NCBI RefSeq assembly: GCF_900113315.1
Contig: NZ_FOZG01000002.1
Location: 496,001-560,000 of the forward strand
Reading direction: 5' to 3'
Length of the DNA stretch: 64,000 nucleotides
Origin: Sphingomonas jatrophae
Lineage (GTDB): Bacteria > Pseudomonadota > Alphaproteobacteria > Sphingomonadales > Sphingomonadaceae
The notes beneath the pieces are model-generated. The model did not search any database. It saw only the letters and a program-made list of their open reading frames with translations, and was not told where the DNA came from. The position numbers and the translations under genes were made by a program. Shown one piece after another: positions 16,783 to 24,729 of this stretch; position 1 is the stretch's first letter, and every line of letters begins with the position of its first letter.

Positions 16783-17996
16783 CGCGGGCGCTCCTTCTCG
16801 CCGGCCTGGCGTCGTTCGGCCTCGCCGCGCCCGCGTTCGGGCAAAGCATGGACCATTCCATGATGCCCGGCATGAGCATGCCCGGAATGAAGATGCCCGC
16901 GAAAGCGAAGCCGGCCGCGAAAACGCCCGCAGCTCGGAAGGCACCGGCTCGGAAGGCACCTGTCAGGCGTGCCGCTCGACCCGTGGTCGATCCGCACGCC
17001 GGGCACGACATGTCGGGCATGAATATGCCGGGAATGAGCATGGGTCAGGCTCCCGCTGCCGATCCCCATGCGGGCCATGACATGTCCGCTATGCCCGGCA
17101 TGAACCCGGCGCCGGCTTCGCCAACGACCGAGCACAGCGGCCACGACATGAACGGGATGTCGGGCATGACCATGGCCCCGGGCCAGACGATGCAGCACGA
17201 CATGACGTCGATGCCGGGCATGTCCCCGGCACCGACGGGCACCGACCTCAAGCCGGGCAACAAGCCCGCGCCCGCGCCGGCCGGGGACCATCTCGCGGAC
17301 CGCTATTGGGGCGCCAAAGCGATGGCGGACTCGCGCGAGGACGACCTGCGTCGTGAGCACGGGGGCATGACCTACTACCAAGTGCTGTTCAACCTGGCCG
17401 AGTATCAGGCGCGCAAAGGCCGTGACGGCTATCGCTGGGACGGCGAGGCATGGGTCGGGGGTGACATCGATCGCCTGTGGCTGAAGTCCGAGGGCGAAGG
17501 GAGCTTCGGCAAGCCGCTGGAGAGTGCGGAGGTACAGGCCCTCTACAGCCATGCCCTCGATCCCTATTGGAACCTCCAGGCGGGCGTCCGCTACGACTTC
17601 AAGCCCAATCCCTCACGCACCTACGCGACGATCGGTATCGAAGGGCTGGCGCCCTACTGGTTCGAGGTCGAAGGCGCGCTGTTTCTCTCCGACAAGGGCG
17701 ACGTGCTCGCTCGCGCCGAAGGCTATTACGACCAGCGCATCACCAACTACTTCGTCCTCCAGCCCCGGGTTGAGGCCAACTTCTCCGCGCAGGACGTGCC
17801 CGAGACAGGGACGGGCTCCGGACTGACAGATTTGGAAGCCGGCTTCAGGCTCCGCTATGAGGGCCGTCGCGAGTTCGCGCCCTATATCGGCGTGTCGTGG
17901 GAGCGGCAGTTTGGCGACACCGCACGGTTCACCCGTGCGCGCGGCGACAGCACCGGTGGCTTCAGCTTCGTCGCGGGCGTGAGGACCTGGTTCTGA
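16779..17996 (+). CDS. copB: CopB outer-membrane copper-binding protein
   Basis: Protein of 405 aa with a signal peptide, then a long low-complexity N-terminal half rich in Met, His and Pro (repeats such as MPGM, GHDMSGM; about residues 22-165). A C-terminal beta-barrel domain follows from about residue 170 (CopB family), ending in Trp-Phe as outer-membrane proteins do. It is thought to sequester copper at the outer membrane. The start overlaps the copA stop (ATGA). Confidence 0.94.
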   Translation: MTRALLLAGLASFGLAAPAFGQSMDHSMMPGMSMPGMKMPAKAKPAAKTPAARKAPARKAPVRRAARPVVDPHAGHDMSGMNMPGMSMGQAPAADPHAGHDMSAMPGMNPAPASPTTEHSGHDMNGMSGMTMAPGQTMQHDMTSMPGMSPAPTGTDLKPGNKPAPAPAGDHLADRYWGAKAMADSREDDLRREHGGMTYYQVLFNLAEYQARKGRDGYRWDGEAWVGGDIDRLWLKSEGEGSFGKPLESAEVQALYSHALDPYWNLQAGVRYDFKPNPSRTYATIGIEGLAPYWFEVEGALFLSDKGDVLARAEGYYDQRITNYFVLQPRVEANFSAQDVPETGTGSGLTDLEAGFRLRYEGRREFAPYIGVSWERQFGDTARFTRARGDSTGGFSFVAGVRTWF

Positions 17997-18724
17997 GCCC
18001 GCGGCTTCGCCTCCATGTCGGGGCGAGCAAGGTCCATCGCTGGCTTGCGCTCCTGATCGGCGCCCAGGTCATCGTCTGGTTCACCAGCGGGCTGGTCATG
18101 AGCCTGCTGCCGATCGACACGGTGCATGGCGATCACCGGATTGATCGGAACGTCGAACCCGCCCTGATCGCAACCCAGGACTTCGCGCCCGTCCCTGCCC
18201 TTCTCGCGTCGGCGGGGGCGCCGGTGCGTCAGCTTCAGCACCGGATGCTGCTGGGACGGCCGGTCGTCGAAGCCCAGCTCGGCAACGGCAAGGTGCGCTT
18301 GCTGGACGCACGCTCCGCAGAGCCGTTGCCGCCGGTCGACGGCGCGACCGCAGCGCTGATCGCGCGGCAGGCCTACCGCGGCGACGCAGGTTCGGCACCC
18401 GTCGTCGAGCGCATCGAGCGCCCGAGCACCGAGTACCGCGCTGCCCTCCCCGCCTGGCGAGTTTCCTTCGCCGATCCCGACGGGACCCGCATCTACGTGG
18501 CGGCCGAGACGGGACGGCTGACATCGGTGCGCACCGGCACGTGGCGGCTCTACGACTTCTTCTGGGGCCTCCACATCATGGATTGGACCGAGCACGAACG
18601 GTTCAACACGCCGTGGCTCAACGCGTTCGCAGCGGGCGGGCTGGTGTTCGGCGTTGCCGGCGCGATCCTGCTCTTCCTGCGCTGGCCCCGTCGCCGGCGC
18701 AGAAAAGCGCAAGGGCCTCGCTAG
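17897..18724 (+). CDS. PepSY-domain membrane protein of the copper cluster
   Basis: Two membrane helices flank a periplasmic domain: KVHRWLALLIGAQVIVWFTSG near the start and a second helix near the end before a basic tail. PepSY-like content and the LHIMDWTEHERFNTPWLN stretch match small PepSY proteins found beside cop genes. The only ATG/GTG/TTG start upstream is the ATG at 17897, deep inside copB. The recognisable protein begins near 17993, where a CTG overlaps the copB stop (CTGA), so the true start is unsettled. Function is unknown, possibly copper or electron handling at the inner membrane. Confidence 0.75.
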   Translation: MGAAVWRHRTVHPCARRQHRWLQLRRGREDLVLSPRLRLHVGASKVHRWLALLIGAQVIVWFTSGLVMSLLPIDTVHGDHRIDRNVEPALIATQDFAPVPALLASAGAPVRQLQHRMLLGRPVVEAQLGNGKVRLLDARSAEPLPPVDGATAALIARQAYRGDAGSAPVVERIERPSTEYRAALPAWRVSFADPDGTRIYVAAETGRLTSVRTGTWRLYDFFWGLHIMDWTEHERFNTPWLNAFAAGGLVFGVAGAILLFLRWPRRRRRKAQGPR

Positions 18725-18767
18725 CGAGCCGCGTATCCTGAGTGGGTGGGCCTGCACAGGAGAGCGC

Positions 18768-19373
18768 ATGATGGACCACGACGACCCCCACGCCAAACAG
18801 GGCGGCGGTATGGGCATGAGCTACGGGCGCTTCGCCGCGATGATCGCGACCTCGACGGTCGTGATGTTTGGCCTCATGTATCTCAACACCTATGCGCTGA
18901 GCCATGTCGAATACAGCCAGACGAGGACATGGATGGCGATCGTCATGGGAGCGGTGATGGCGCTCATCATGATCGGCTTCATGTGGGGCATGTACCCCAA
19001 CCGGCGCGCCAACCTCGGCATCGTCGTCGGCGCCGTTGTCGTCTTCGCCGGCGCTCTATGGCTGGTCCGCAGTCAGGAGACTGTGGGCGACGTTGCCTAT
19101 ATGAAGGCCATGATCCCGCATCATTCGATCGCGATCATGACCAGCGAGCGTGCGCACATCAAAGATCCGGAGGTGCGAAAGCTGGCGGATGGCATCATTG
19201 ATGCCCAGGTTCGCGAAATCACGCAGATGAAGCGCTACATCGCCCGGCTCGAGGCGCATCCCACGCCCGACAATGCACCCGACCTTCCCTCCTATCGCGA
19301 CAAACAGGTGGCCCCGCCGCCCCCCGAAACGGACGAAAGCGTCGGCATCAACACGCTTCAGCCGATCCGCTGA
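18768..19373 (+). CDS. Membrane-anchored DUF305 protein
   Basis: Protein of 201 aa with three predicted N-terminal membrane helices (about residues 20-105). A DUF305 domain follows, carrying MIPHHSIAIM and later helices. DUF305 is a ferritin-like four-helix fold seen in copper-tolerance proteins such as CopM. The frame opens earlier, but the ATG at 18768 has CAGGAG six bases upstream. It lies 43 bases after the PepSY gene and is probably part of the cop operon. Confidence 0.87.
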   Translation: MMDHDDPHAKQGGGMGMSYGRFAAMIATSTVVMFGLMYLNTYALSHVEYSQTRTWMAIVMGAVMALIMIGFMWGMYPNRRANLGIVVGAVVVFAGALWLVRSQETVGDVAYMKAMIPHHSIAIMTSERAHIKDPEVRKLADGIIDAQVREITQMKRYIARLEAHPTPDNAPDLPSYRDKQVAPPPPETDESVGINTLQPIR

Positions 19374-19450
19374 GCGCAGCATCGCCTGAGGGCTAAATTC
19401 GCCGGGGCCGTATCCCTGTTGAGCGGGGGCTTTGACGCAGGAGCGACACG

Positions 19451-19810
19451 ATGAAGAAGATGATGATTATGGCCGTCGCGGCCGCCCTCGGCGCGGCCCC
19501 CGCGGTCGCCCAGATGCAGGGCATGAACCATGGGCAGATGATGCAGCCCACGCCGGCGAACCCGTACCCGGCGGCCGAGATGGACATGCATCAGAAGATG
19601 ATGTCGGCGATGGGTGCCGACGCGACCGAGACTTGGGTCCGCAAGATGGTCGAGCACCACCGTGGTGGCATCGCTATGTCGCGCATCGTACTCCGCGAAA
19701 CCAAGGACCCCAAGGTTCGCCAGATGGCCACGAAGACGATCGCCGAGCAGACCAAGGAAGTCGGCGAGCTGAACGCCTGGTTGCGAGCGCATGGCAAGCG
19801 CGCCCAGTAA
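19451..19810 (+). CDS. Secreted DUF305 (CopM-like) protein
   Basis: Protein of 119 aa with a signal peptide ending APAVAQ, then a Met-rich linker (MQGMNHGQMM) and a DUF305 domain with the VEHHRGGIAMS motif. It is a periplasmic partner of the larger DUF305 protein upstream. CopM-type proteins bind Cu(I). A ribosome site (AGGAG) is present, and a hairpin terminator follows the gene. Confidence 0.88.
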   Translation: MKKMMIMAVAAALGAAPAVAQMQGMNHGQMMQPTPANPYPAAEMDMHQKMMSAMGADATETWVRKMVEHHRGGIAMSRIVLRETKDPKVRQMATKTIAEQTKEVGELNAWLRAHGKRAQ

Positions 19811-19824
19811 TCGACTCTCGTCCC

Positions 19825-19848
19825 TCCCCCCGCCAGAATGCGGGGGGA
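19825..19848. terminator. Hairpin after the secreted DUF305 gene
   Basis: A 9-bp perfect stem (TCCCCCCGC paired with GCGGGGGGA) surrounds a six-base loop, 14 bases past the stop codon. No T run follows, so termination may be partial. Confidence 0.5.
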
Positions 19849-19869
19849 CGGCCACCTAGGAATTAAGCT

Positions 19870-20316
19870 ATGGATCGCATCCGCCTTCTCGCTGCCGCGC
19901 TGGCTTTCGGTACTCCCATCGGGGCGCTCGCCGCAGAACCGGTGCTGATGCATCGTGATCCGGGTTGCCCGTGCTGCGAGAAGTGGGCGCAGCAGGTGAA
20001 GGCGCAGTTTGGCCGCGGCGTGCGTGTCATCGATGATGCGAACCGCCCAGCCTTTATGAAGGCGCGGGGCGTACCCGCAGACCTCGCCTCGTGTCACACC
20101 GCAGTGATCGACGGCATGGCCTTCGAGGGCCACGTTCCGATCGCGGACATGAAGCGCGCATTGGCGTCGCATCCGAAGGGCGTCACTGGCCTCGCAGTCG
20201 CCGGCATGCCGATGGGCTCACCCGGCATGGAAATGCCGGGCATGAAGGCCCAACCCTATGACGTCATCGCGTTCGGTCCGGCAGGCCGCCGTGTTTTCGC
20301 GCATCACGGAGGCTAA
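19870..20316 (+). CDS. DUF411 metal-binding protein
   Basis: Secreted protein of 148 aa with a signal peptide (cleavage near residue 22) and a thioredoxin-like DUF411 domain. The Cys cluster DPGCPCCEKW puts Cys33, Cys35 and Cys36 near the mature start, with another Cys in ADLASCHTAVIDG. A Met-rich segment (GMPMGSPGMEMPGM) lies near the C-terminus. Family members occur in copper and silver resistance loci and are presumed periplasmic metal binders. Confidence 0.9.
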   Translation: MDRIRLLAAALAFGTPIGALAAEPVLMHRDPGCPCCEKWAQQVKAQFGRGVRVIDDANRPAFMKARGVPADLASCHTAVIDGMAFEGHVPIADMKRALASHPKGVTGLAVAGMPMGSPGMEMPGMKAQPYDVIAFGPAGRRVFAHHGG

Positions 20317-20397
20317 GCGGTGCGCCTCAACGGCTTCCGCCGCCACTACCCTGACGCGTTCTAGGGGGGGCACCACCAGGCACCCCCACCCGTTATC

Positions 20398-20619
20398 TTA
20401 CTTCTTTTGCATATCCGACATGTCGTGACCGGTATGCTCGCCGTGCTTCATGTCCTTCATGTCGGCGCAGCAATCCTTGTTCGCGCCGTCCTTGTCTTTG
20501 CAGCAGTCGGCGCCGTCCTTGCAGCAATCCTTCCCCGCGCAGCAATCAGCGGCGGCAAAGGCCGTGGCCGGAACGAGCGCGAGCGCGACTGCCGCGCCGA
20601 TGAACTTGATGGTCTTCAT
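20398..20619 (-). CDS. Small secreted protein with repeated Cys-Cys pairs
   Basis: Protein of 73 aa: a signal peptide (cleaved after AFA, about residue 23), then four DCC units with the Cys pairs at 26-27, 32-33, 39-40 and 50-51, separated by Lys/Asp/Gly, and a Met/His tail (DMKDMKHGEHTGHDM). It looks like a periplasmic metallothionein-like metal buffer. No named family is claimed. It runs opposite to the cop genes, just after the DUF411 gene. Confidence 0.8.
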   Translation of the reverse strand: MKTIKFIGAAVALALVPATAFAAADCCAGKDCCKDGADCCKDKDGANKDCCADMKDMKHGEHTGHDMSDMQKK

Positions 20620-20664
20620 ATCTGATTGTCCTCGAATGCACTGTGTGATCGAAATCCCTGTCGA

Positions 20665-20997
20665 TCAGGCGGTTCGAGGAGGTGGCGGCGCAGGGCCGCC
20701 CGATCGGCCATCGAGAGCAGGATGCTCGGGTGCGAGCAGATCTGTCCGCGCCGCGAACTGCGTCGCCGGAGACGCGTGGACATCGAGGGCCGTGGCGATG
20801 CACGCACCGGTGCAGGCGGCCGGTGGAACCTTCTTTGCGGGTATGGCCGGCGTGCGATCACAATCGGCCATCGCGGCGTGCGTTTCCGCAAGCGGAGCTG
20901 CCTGTGCCATAGCCTCGCACATCGGCCCCATACGAATGAGCAGCATCGCGCCCAGCAGGGTCAGCGCAAACACGCGGAAGAGGCGGCCGAAGCTCAT
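20665..20997 (-). CDS. Hypothetical secreted protein
   Basis: Protein of 110 aa with an N-terminal hydrophobic segment (residues 7-23) that could be a signal peptide or anchor. Four cysteines follow (MCEAMA, ADCDRT, ACTGAC) and a Pro-rich tail. It lies 45 bases ahead of the Cys-Cys-repeat gene on the same strand and may be co-transcribed with it. The family is not recognised; small secreted proteins of this style are common beside copper genes. Confidence 0.55.
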   Translation of the reverse strand: MSFGRLFRVFALTLLGAMLLIRMGPMCEAMAQAAPLAETHAAMADCDRTPAIPAKKVPPAACTGACIATALDVHASPATQFAARTDLLAPEHPALDGRSGGPAPPPPRTA

Positions 20998-21033
20998 GCT
21001 GCTTTCTAGGGTGCGCCGGCCTACCGCGCCAGA

Positions 21034-21786
21034 TCAATGCGCGATGCCCGACACCATCCAGATCGCCATGACCACCATCATCACGTTCTCGGTCAGCGAG
21101 AGGAAGCCCAAGGGGACGTTGCTGTCACCGCCCACGCACGCACATTTGAGTTCGCGCTTGTCGATGTAGACCGCCTTGATGACCGAAATCGCGCCGATCG
21201 TTCCGATGAACAGCGCGATCGGCACTGACAGCCAGGTCAGCATGCCCGCTGCCATTAGCACGCCCGCAGCTCCTTCCGCGTAAGGATAGATATAGGAGTA
21301 GGGCACCCAGCGTTTGGCGAGCAGGTCGTAATTCAGGAACATGCTCGAAAAGCTCTCGACGTTCTGGAGCTTGAGCATGGCGAGCACGCACATCGAGAAG
21401 GCGATGAACCACTCACCCGCGCGCACGGTGAATGGTGTGCTGAACACGGCATAGCTGGCCGCAAGCGCCATCAGCGCCGTCAACGCGAATACCGCGATCA
21501 CCGGCCGATAAGTCACCGCCTTGGGGTCGCGGACCGTTTTGCCGAAGAAGCGGCGCAGATCGTCATAGCCTCCAACCCGCTCGCCACCGATGAAGGTCTG
21601 TGGCGTCGTTTTGACCCCGTGCTCCGTCTTGAACGCGTCGGTTTCCTCGCGCGTGCGCAGCCAATGGTCTTCGACGTCGTACCCTTCGCGCCTAAGCAGG
21701 TCCTTTGCCTTGAGGCCGTAGGGGCAGGTGTGCGTCGGCATCACCATGCGGTAGATCGTTGCCTTCTTGGGCGCCGCGGTCGCCAT
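21034..21786 (-). CDS. Glutaredoxin-MauE/DoxX fusion membrane protein
   Basis: Protein of 250 aa. Residues 1-80 form a glutaredoxin domain with a CPYG active site, a TTPQTFI cis-Pro loop and GGYDDL. Residues 95-245 form a four-helix MauE/DoxX-like membrane domain ending with a CACVGGDSNVPLG loop. MauE-type proteins move disulfide or methylamine-dehydrogenase cofactors; the combined protein could relay thiols across the membrane. A GGAGAAGAAC ribosome site favours this ATG over one five codons earlier. It diverges from a MerR regulator. Confidence 0.85.
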   Translation of the reverse strand: MATAAPKKATIYRMVMPTHTCPYGLKAKDLLRREGYDVEDHWLRTREETDAFKTEHGVKTTPQTFIGGERVGGYDDLRRFFGKTVRDPKAVTYRPVIAVFALTALMALAASYAVFSTPFTVRAGEWFIAFSMCVLAMLKLQNVESFSSMFLNYDLLAKRWVPYSYIYPYAEGAAGVLMAAGMLTWLSVPIALFIGTIGAISVIKAVYIDKRELKCACVGGDSNVPLGFLSLTENVMMVVMAIWMVSGIAH

Positions 21787-21823
21787 GTTCTTCTCCACCA
21801 TGTTCGCGACGCCTATATGGGGG

Positions 21824-21839
21824 CCGTACTATGGTACGG
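21824..21839. promoter_or_regulatory. MerR-type operator between glutaredoxin-MauE and its regulator
   Basis: A perfect 6-bp inverted repeat (CCGTAC, four bases, GTACGG) lies, on the minus strand, between TTGACT (-35) and CATATA (-10), about 20 bases apart. That is the stretched spacing of MerR-activated promoters, so it likely drives the glutaredoxin-MauE gene. Confidence 0.68.
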
Positions 21840-21848
21840 AGTCAAGGC

Positions 21849-22256
21849 ATGGCCGAAGTGACAATTGCAGGGCTCGCGCGCGAGGGCGGCGTCGGCGTGG
21901 AGACGGTGCGCTATTATCAGCGCAGAGGCTTGCTGGAGACGCCGAAAAGGCCCGGAGGCTCAGGCTCAAGCGGCGGTATTCGCCGCTACACGGCGGACGA
22001 TGTTCGCCGGCTTCGGTTTATTCGATCGGCACAGGCCGCCGGCTTCACTTTGCAACAGATCGAGGAGTTGGTGGCGCTGGACGCAACCGACGATCGCGCC
22101 AGGGCACGACAGCTTGCCAACGAGCGGATCGCGGCGCTGGATGCGAAGATCCATGAGCTGAAACGCGTGCAAGCCTCGCTCCAGCGGCTTGCGCACGAAT
22201 GTGGTTCAGGCTCGGAAGGCCCCTGCCCCATTCTGACGGCATTCGACCCCGATTGA
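21849..22256 (+). CDS. MerR-family regulator lacking the central metal cysteine
   Basis: Protein of 135 aa with an N-terminal winged helix (residues 3-40) and a long dimerisation helix. Near the C-terminus it has HECGSGSEGPCPIL (Cys118, Cys126) like MerR, but the position of MerR Cys82 is an Asp (DATDDRA). The usual three-Cys mercury site is therefore incomplete and the inducer unclear. It diverges from the glutaredoxin-MauE gene and should control it. The frame opens 30 codons upstream, but that stretch covers the operator. Confidence 0.88.
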   Translation: MAEVTIAGLAREGGVGVETVRYYQRRGLLETPKRPGGSGSSGGIRRYTADDVRRLRFIRSAQAAGFTLQQIEELVALDATDDRARARQLANERIAALDAKIHELKRVQASLQRLAHECGSGSEGPCPILTAFDPD

Positions 22257-22452
22257 TCCTATCAGTGCTATACTCCTTGCGCGCTGATCGCCTGTTGTTT
22301 CGGCGCCGGACGGCCGGGGTAGGGCATAGCGTCCATTGAACCTAACTGCGGCGCGATTTAGCTCTACCGAACGGCTCAGACCGGCGGCATCAACTCTGTC
22401 GCGCCTAGCCAGAAAGCGGCTTTGCAGGAGCCGCCCTAAGGCTCAGGCAAAC

Positions 22453-22713
22453 TTAATGCACGCTCGCCAGCTGCAGCTCCTCCAACGCGCTGATTACCAC
22501 CGCCCAACGCGCCACAGCAGAGGCACTCTCCCGTCGCCGGACTTCATCCAGGTAGGCGTCGGCCCACGCGACCGCCTCAACAATTCCAAGATCGGCGCGC
22601 AGATCGACCGCAATTGCCCATGCCTCATCTAAAATGAGCAAGTCAGGCGAAACGGCTGGATCTCTGGGCAGGAGTTCCTTTTCGACGTGAGTATGAATGT
22701 CGCGGTCACTCAT
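22453..22713 (-). CDS. Hypothetical protein
   Basis: Protein of 86 aa, acidic and mostly helical, with no signal peptide or membrane segment. Its first 8 bases overlap the end of the HIRAN gene upstream, so it is probably the third gene of the repressor-HIRAN operon. The family is not recognised. The 196 bases on its other side (22257-22452) show no gene or clear signal. Confidence 0.6.
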   Translation of the reverse strand: MSDRDIHTHVEKELLPRDPAVSPDLLILDEAWAIAVDLRADLGIVEAVAWADAYLDEVRRRESASAVARWAVVISALEELQLASVH

Positions 22714-23104
22714 CAGGGTAGATCTCGTCTGGCCAAAACTCGAGGTCCGTCAGCGGCGCAGGCGAGAGCGGAGCCGGTGCAACCGGGGGCAGAAGGGGCT
22801 CGTCACCGTCGAAGCCCACGCGGATTGCAGCGCCGCGGGGCGTCGCTGTCTGAAAGATTGCAGCGACCGGACGGCCGTTGCGCAGCATGCCGCCAATCCA
22901 CGGCGCCCGGTCAGCGGTCAGGTAGCCAATCTGAACCCCGCGGCAGCTGAACACTGCGATCGCGTTTGGGTCAGCGGGGTTCTTGGGCTCAGAGACAAGG
23001 TCGACGGCCTCGCCGGGAACGCAGAGCAGGATCTCAAAGCGCCGATTGCCACCGTCAGCGTTTGCGTGGTTCGCGCCGACGACGTGCAGGCTCATCTGCT
23101 TCAT
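22706..23104 (-). CDS. HIRAN-domain protein
   Basis: Protein of 132 aa. The first two thirds form a HIRAN domain (HVVGANHANADGGNRRFEIL, then PGEAVDLVSEPKNPADPNAI and VQIGYL), known from HLTF helicase to bind 3' ends of single-stranded DNA. A Pro-rich acidic tail follows. It lies 27 bases after the S24 repressor gene and overlaps the next gene, so it is likely SOS-controlled and may act at damaged or incoming DNA. An alternative ATG lies eight codons upstream. Confidence 0.85.
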   Translation of the reverse strand: MKQMSLHVVGANHANADGGNRRFEILLCVPGEAVDLVSEPKNPADPNAIAVFSCRGVQIGYLTADRAPWIGGMLRNGRPVAAIFQTATPRGAAIRVGFDGDEPLLPPVAPAPLSPAPLTDLEFWPDEIYPDE

Positions 23105-23131
23105 GATTTGGCCCTCGCACGACCGCATCGT

Positions 23132-23785
23132 TCAACTCAGCGTTCGGCCGAACCACAGCACCCGACCGACAATGTCGATGCGGCTGAGCTCAATGTTCTG
23201 CCAGCTGGGATAATCGGGATTGTCGCTCCTGATCGAGATGCCCCTGCCCGACGGCTGGCGGGCGAGCCGCTTGACCATCAGGCTGTCGTCGAGCCGCAAC
23301 ACGTAGATGCCGTCGCGAAGGCGCCCTACTCCGTCCTTGCGATCAACGAGCACGTCATCGCCATCGGCAAGGGTGGGCGCCATGGAGTCGCCCTTCACCT
23401 GGATGATCGACAGCGCATCGGCCGACCCCCTCGTCCGCGCACGGAGCCAGCGCGGGTCGAACCCGATCGAGGTGCGTCGTGCCTCTCCGAAGTCGGCGGC
23501 GCCGAACCCTGCCGAAGCATAGACGTCGAGCACCGGCACCTGCTGGAGCGTCGGCTTCTCCCACTCCTCGGCGCCCCCGAGCAGCGTCTCCTTGACGCCG
23601 AAATACGCAGCTAGCCTGCGCCGGTCCTCCTCGGCGAGGCGCTTGGGCGTGCCACGCTTGATGAACTGCTGAATGTACGCGGGATTGCGGCCGATCAGCC
23701 GCGACAGCGCCGCATACTCTTCCTTGTTCTCGTCGATCAGGCGCTGGAGCGCCTCACGCGGATGTTCGATCGTCGGGACCATCAT
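23132..23785 (-). CDS. CI/LexA-like S24 autocleaving repressor
   Basis: Protein of 217 aa. An N-terminal helix-turn-helix lies at about residues 10-63 and a C-terminal S24 peptidase domain follows. All autocleavage elements are present: Ala92-Gly93 scissile pair (YASAGFG), Ser134 in GDSMAPT and Lys172 in MVKRLAR. RecA-stimulated self-cleavage is therefore expected. The start has AGGAAATACCCT in front; the frame extends 17 codons upstream toward a GAAC-N7-GAAC box. It probably represses itself and other plasmid genes that share this box. Confidence 0.9.
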   Translation of the reverse strand: MMVPTIEHPREALQRLIDENKEEYAALSRLIGRNPAYIQQFIKRGTPKRLAEEDRRRLAAYFGVKETLLGGAEEWEKPTLQQVPVLDVYASAGFGAADFGEARRTSIGFDPRWLRARTRGSADALSIIQVKGDSMAPTLADGDDVLVDRKDGVGRLRDGIYVLRLDDSLMVKRLARQPSGRGISIRSDNPDYPSWQNIELSRIDIVGRVLWFGRTLS

Positions 23786-23819
23786 AGGGTATTTCCTATC
23801 GCTCCTGGCGCGCGATATA

Positions 23820-23834
23820 GAACATATGGAGAAC
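23820..23834. promoter_or_regulatory. SOS-type box (GAAC-N7-GAAC) beside the S24 repressor
   Basis: Direct repeat GAAC, seven bases (ATATGGA), GAAC, matching the alphaproteobacterial LexA consensus (GTTC-N7-GTTC on the other strand). It lies between the repressor gene and the divergent 60-aa gene, 34 bases from the former and 22 from the latter. It is nearly the same as the box upstream of imuA (GAACATAT.G.GAACA shared). Confidence 0.78.
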
Positions 23835-23856
23835 ACAGTAAAGCGAGTCGTTACCG

Positions 23857-24039
23857 ATGGACGGAGATCTCCTGCCCCGCATCGAGGCGTTCCTGGTCCG
23901 GGTCGGCCTCAGCGCAACGCGGTTCGGCCGCATCGTGGTGCATGATCCGCGCTTCGTGTTCGACCTGCGCGCCGGGCGCCGGCCCCGCCGTCTCGTCCAT
24001 GCCCGCGTCGCCGCGTACTTGGTCGAGCATGGCGCCTGA
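23857..24039 (+). CDS. Small Cro-like helix-turn-helix protein
   Basis: Protein of 60 aa. The segment GLSATRFGRIVVHDPRFVFD followed by LRAGR resembles the helix-turn-helix of small alphaproteobacterial phage-type regulators. It is transcribed away from the S24 repressor with an SOS-type box between them, the layout of a CI/Cro pair. The ribosome site is weak. It is short, so reality rests on the HTH pattern and position. Confidence 0.6.
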   Translation: MDGDLLPRIEAFLVRVGLSATRFGRIVVHDPRFVFDLRAGRRPRRLVHARVAAYLVEHGA

Positions 24040-24062
24040 TCCCTGCCGCCGAGCGCAATCCA

Positions 24063-24692
24063 TCAGCGGGGCGCCATGCGCCACAGCGCAAGGACTTTCT
24101 GAACGTAGCCGGGAGTCTCGGCATTCCCTGGAATGCCGCCGGCACGGATCACCGCCCTAGGACCTGCATTGTAGGCTGCAAGTGCGAGAGCGACCGATCC
24201 GAAGCGATCGAGCATGGCCCGAAGGAAGCGGGCGCCACCATCGATATTGGCGCGCGGATCGAAAGGTTCGAAGACGCCGAGCGAGCGCGCCGTTGCCGGC
24301 ATCAACTGCGCAAGTCCCATCGCACCCGCCCGACTGACGATGTCCGGGCGATAGGCAGACTCCACTGCAACTAGGGCGTCGAGCAGCCCTTCGGGCAGCG
24401 CGTGCCGAAGCTCCGCTGCACGAACGAACGTCAGAAACTTTTCGCGACCAGCCGGGCGTGCAAAGCCTGCTTGGGAAGGCATCGGCTGGAGCACGCTTCG
24501 CGGCTTGCCATTAGCCGGAGCGAGGCCGGGTTGCTCTGGGAGAACCGAATCTGGTGCCGAGGTGCCGATACGATGCTCGACGAGACTGAAACTCGCGGAG
24601 ATCAGTGCCTCGTCATGTGTCTGCGCCACAGCCGGACAGGACTGGCTGGCAACCGCCACGGTTACCGCCAGGAGAAGGGATCGGATCATCAT
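24063..24692 (-). CDS. Lytic transglycosylase (VirB1-like)
   Basis: Secreted protein of 209 aa with a signal peptide (about residues 1-23) and a SLT domain from about residue 85: the catalytic Glu in DALVAVESAYRP, then AGAMGLAQLMPATA and ALAAYNAGP. Such enzymes open peptidoglycan locally for conjugation machines. It stands alone here, away from the tra operon, with a shared promoter-like motif and an SOS-type box upstream. Confidence 0.9.
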   Translation of the reverse strand: MMIRSLLLAVTVAVASQSCPAVAQTHDEALISASFSLVEHRIGTSAPDSVLPEQPGLAPANGKPRSVLQPMPSQAGFARPAGREKFLTFVRAAELRHALPEGLLDALVAVESAYRPDIVSRAGAMGLAQLMPATARSLGVFEPFDPRANIDGGARFLRAMLDRFGSVALALAAYNAGPRAVIRAGGIPGNAETPGYVQKVLALWRMAPR

Positions 24693-24729
24693 CGTCTCGC
24701 ATCAAGCAAATACCCTCTTCCTCGAATCG

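Noticed and set aside
22697-23614. 305-aa plus-strand frame opposite the repressor and HIRAN genes
   Set aside because: It lies fully antisense to two well-supported genes, has no domain, and its composition is the shadow expected in high-GC DNA.
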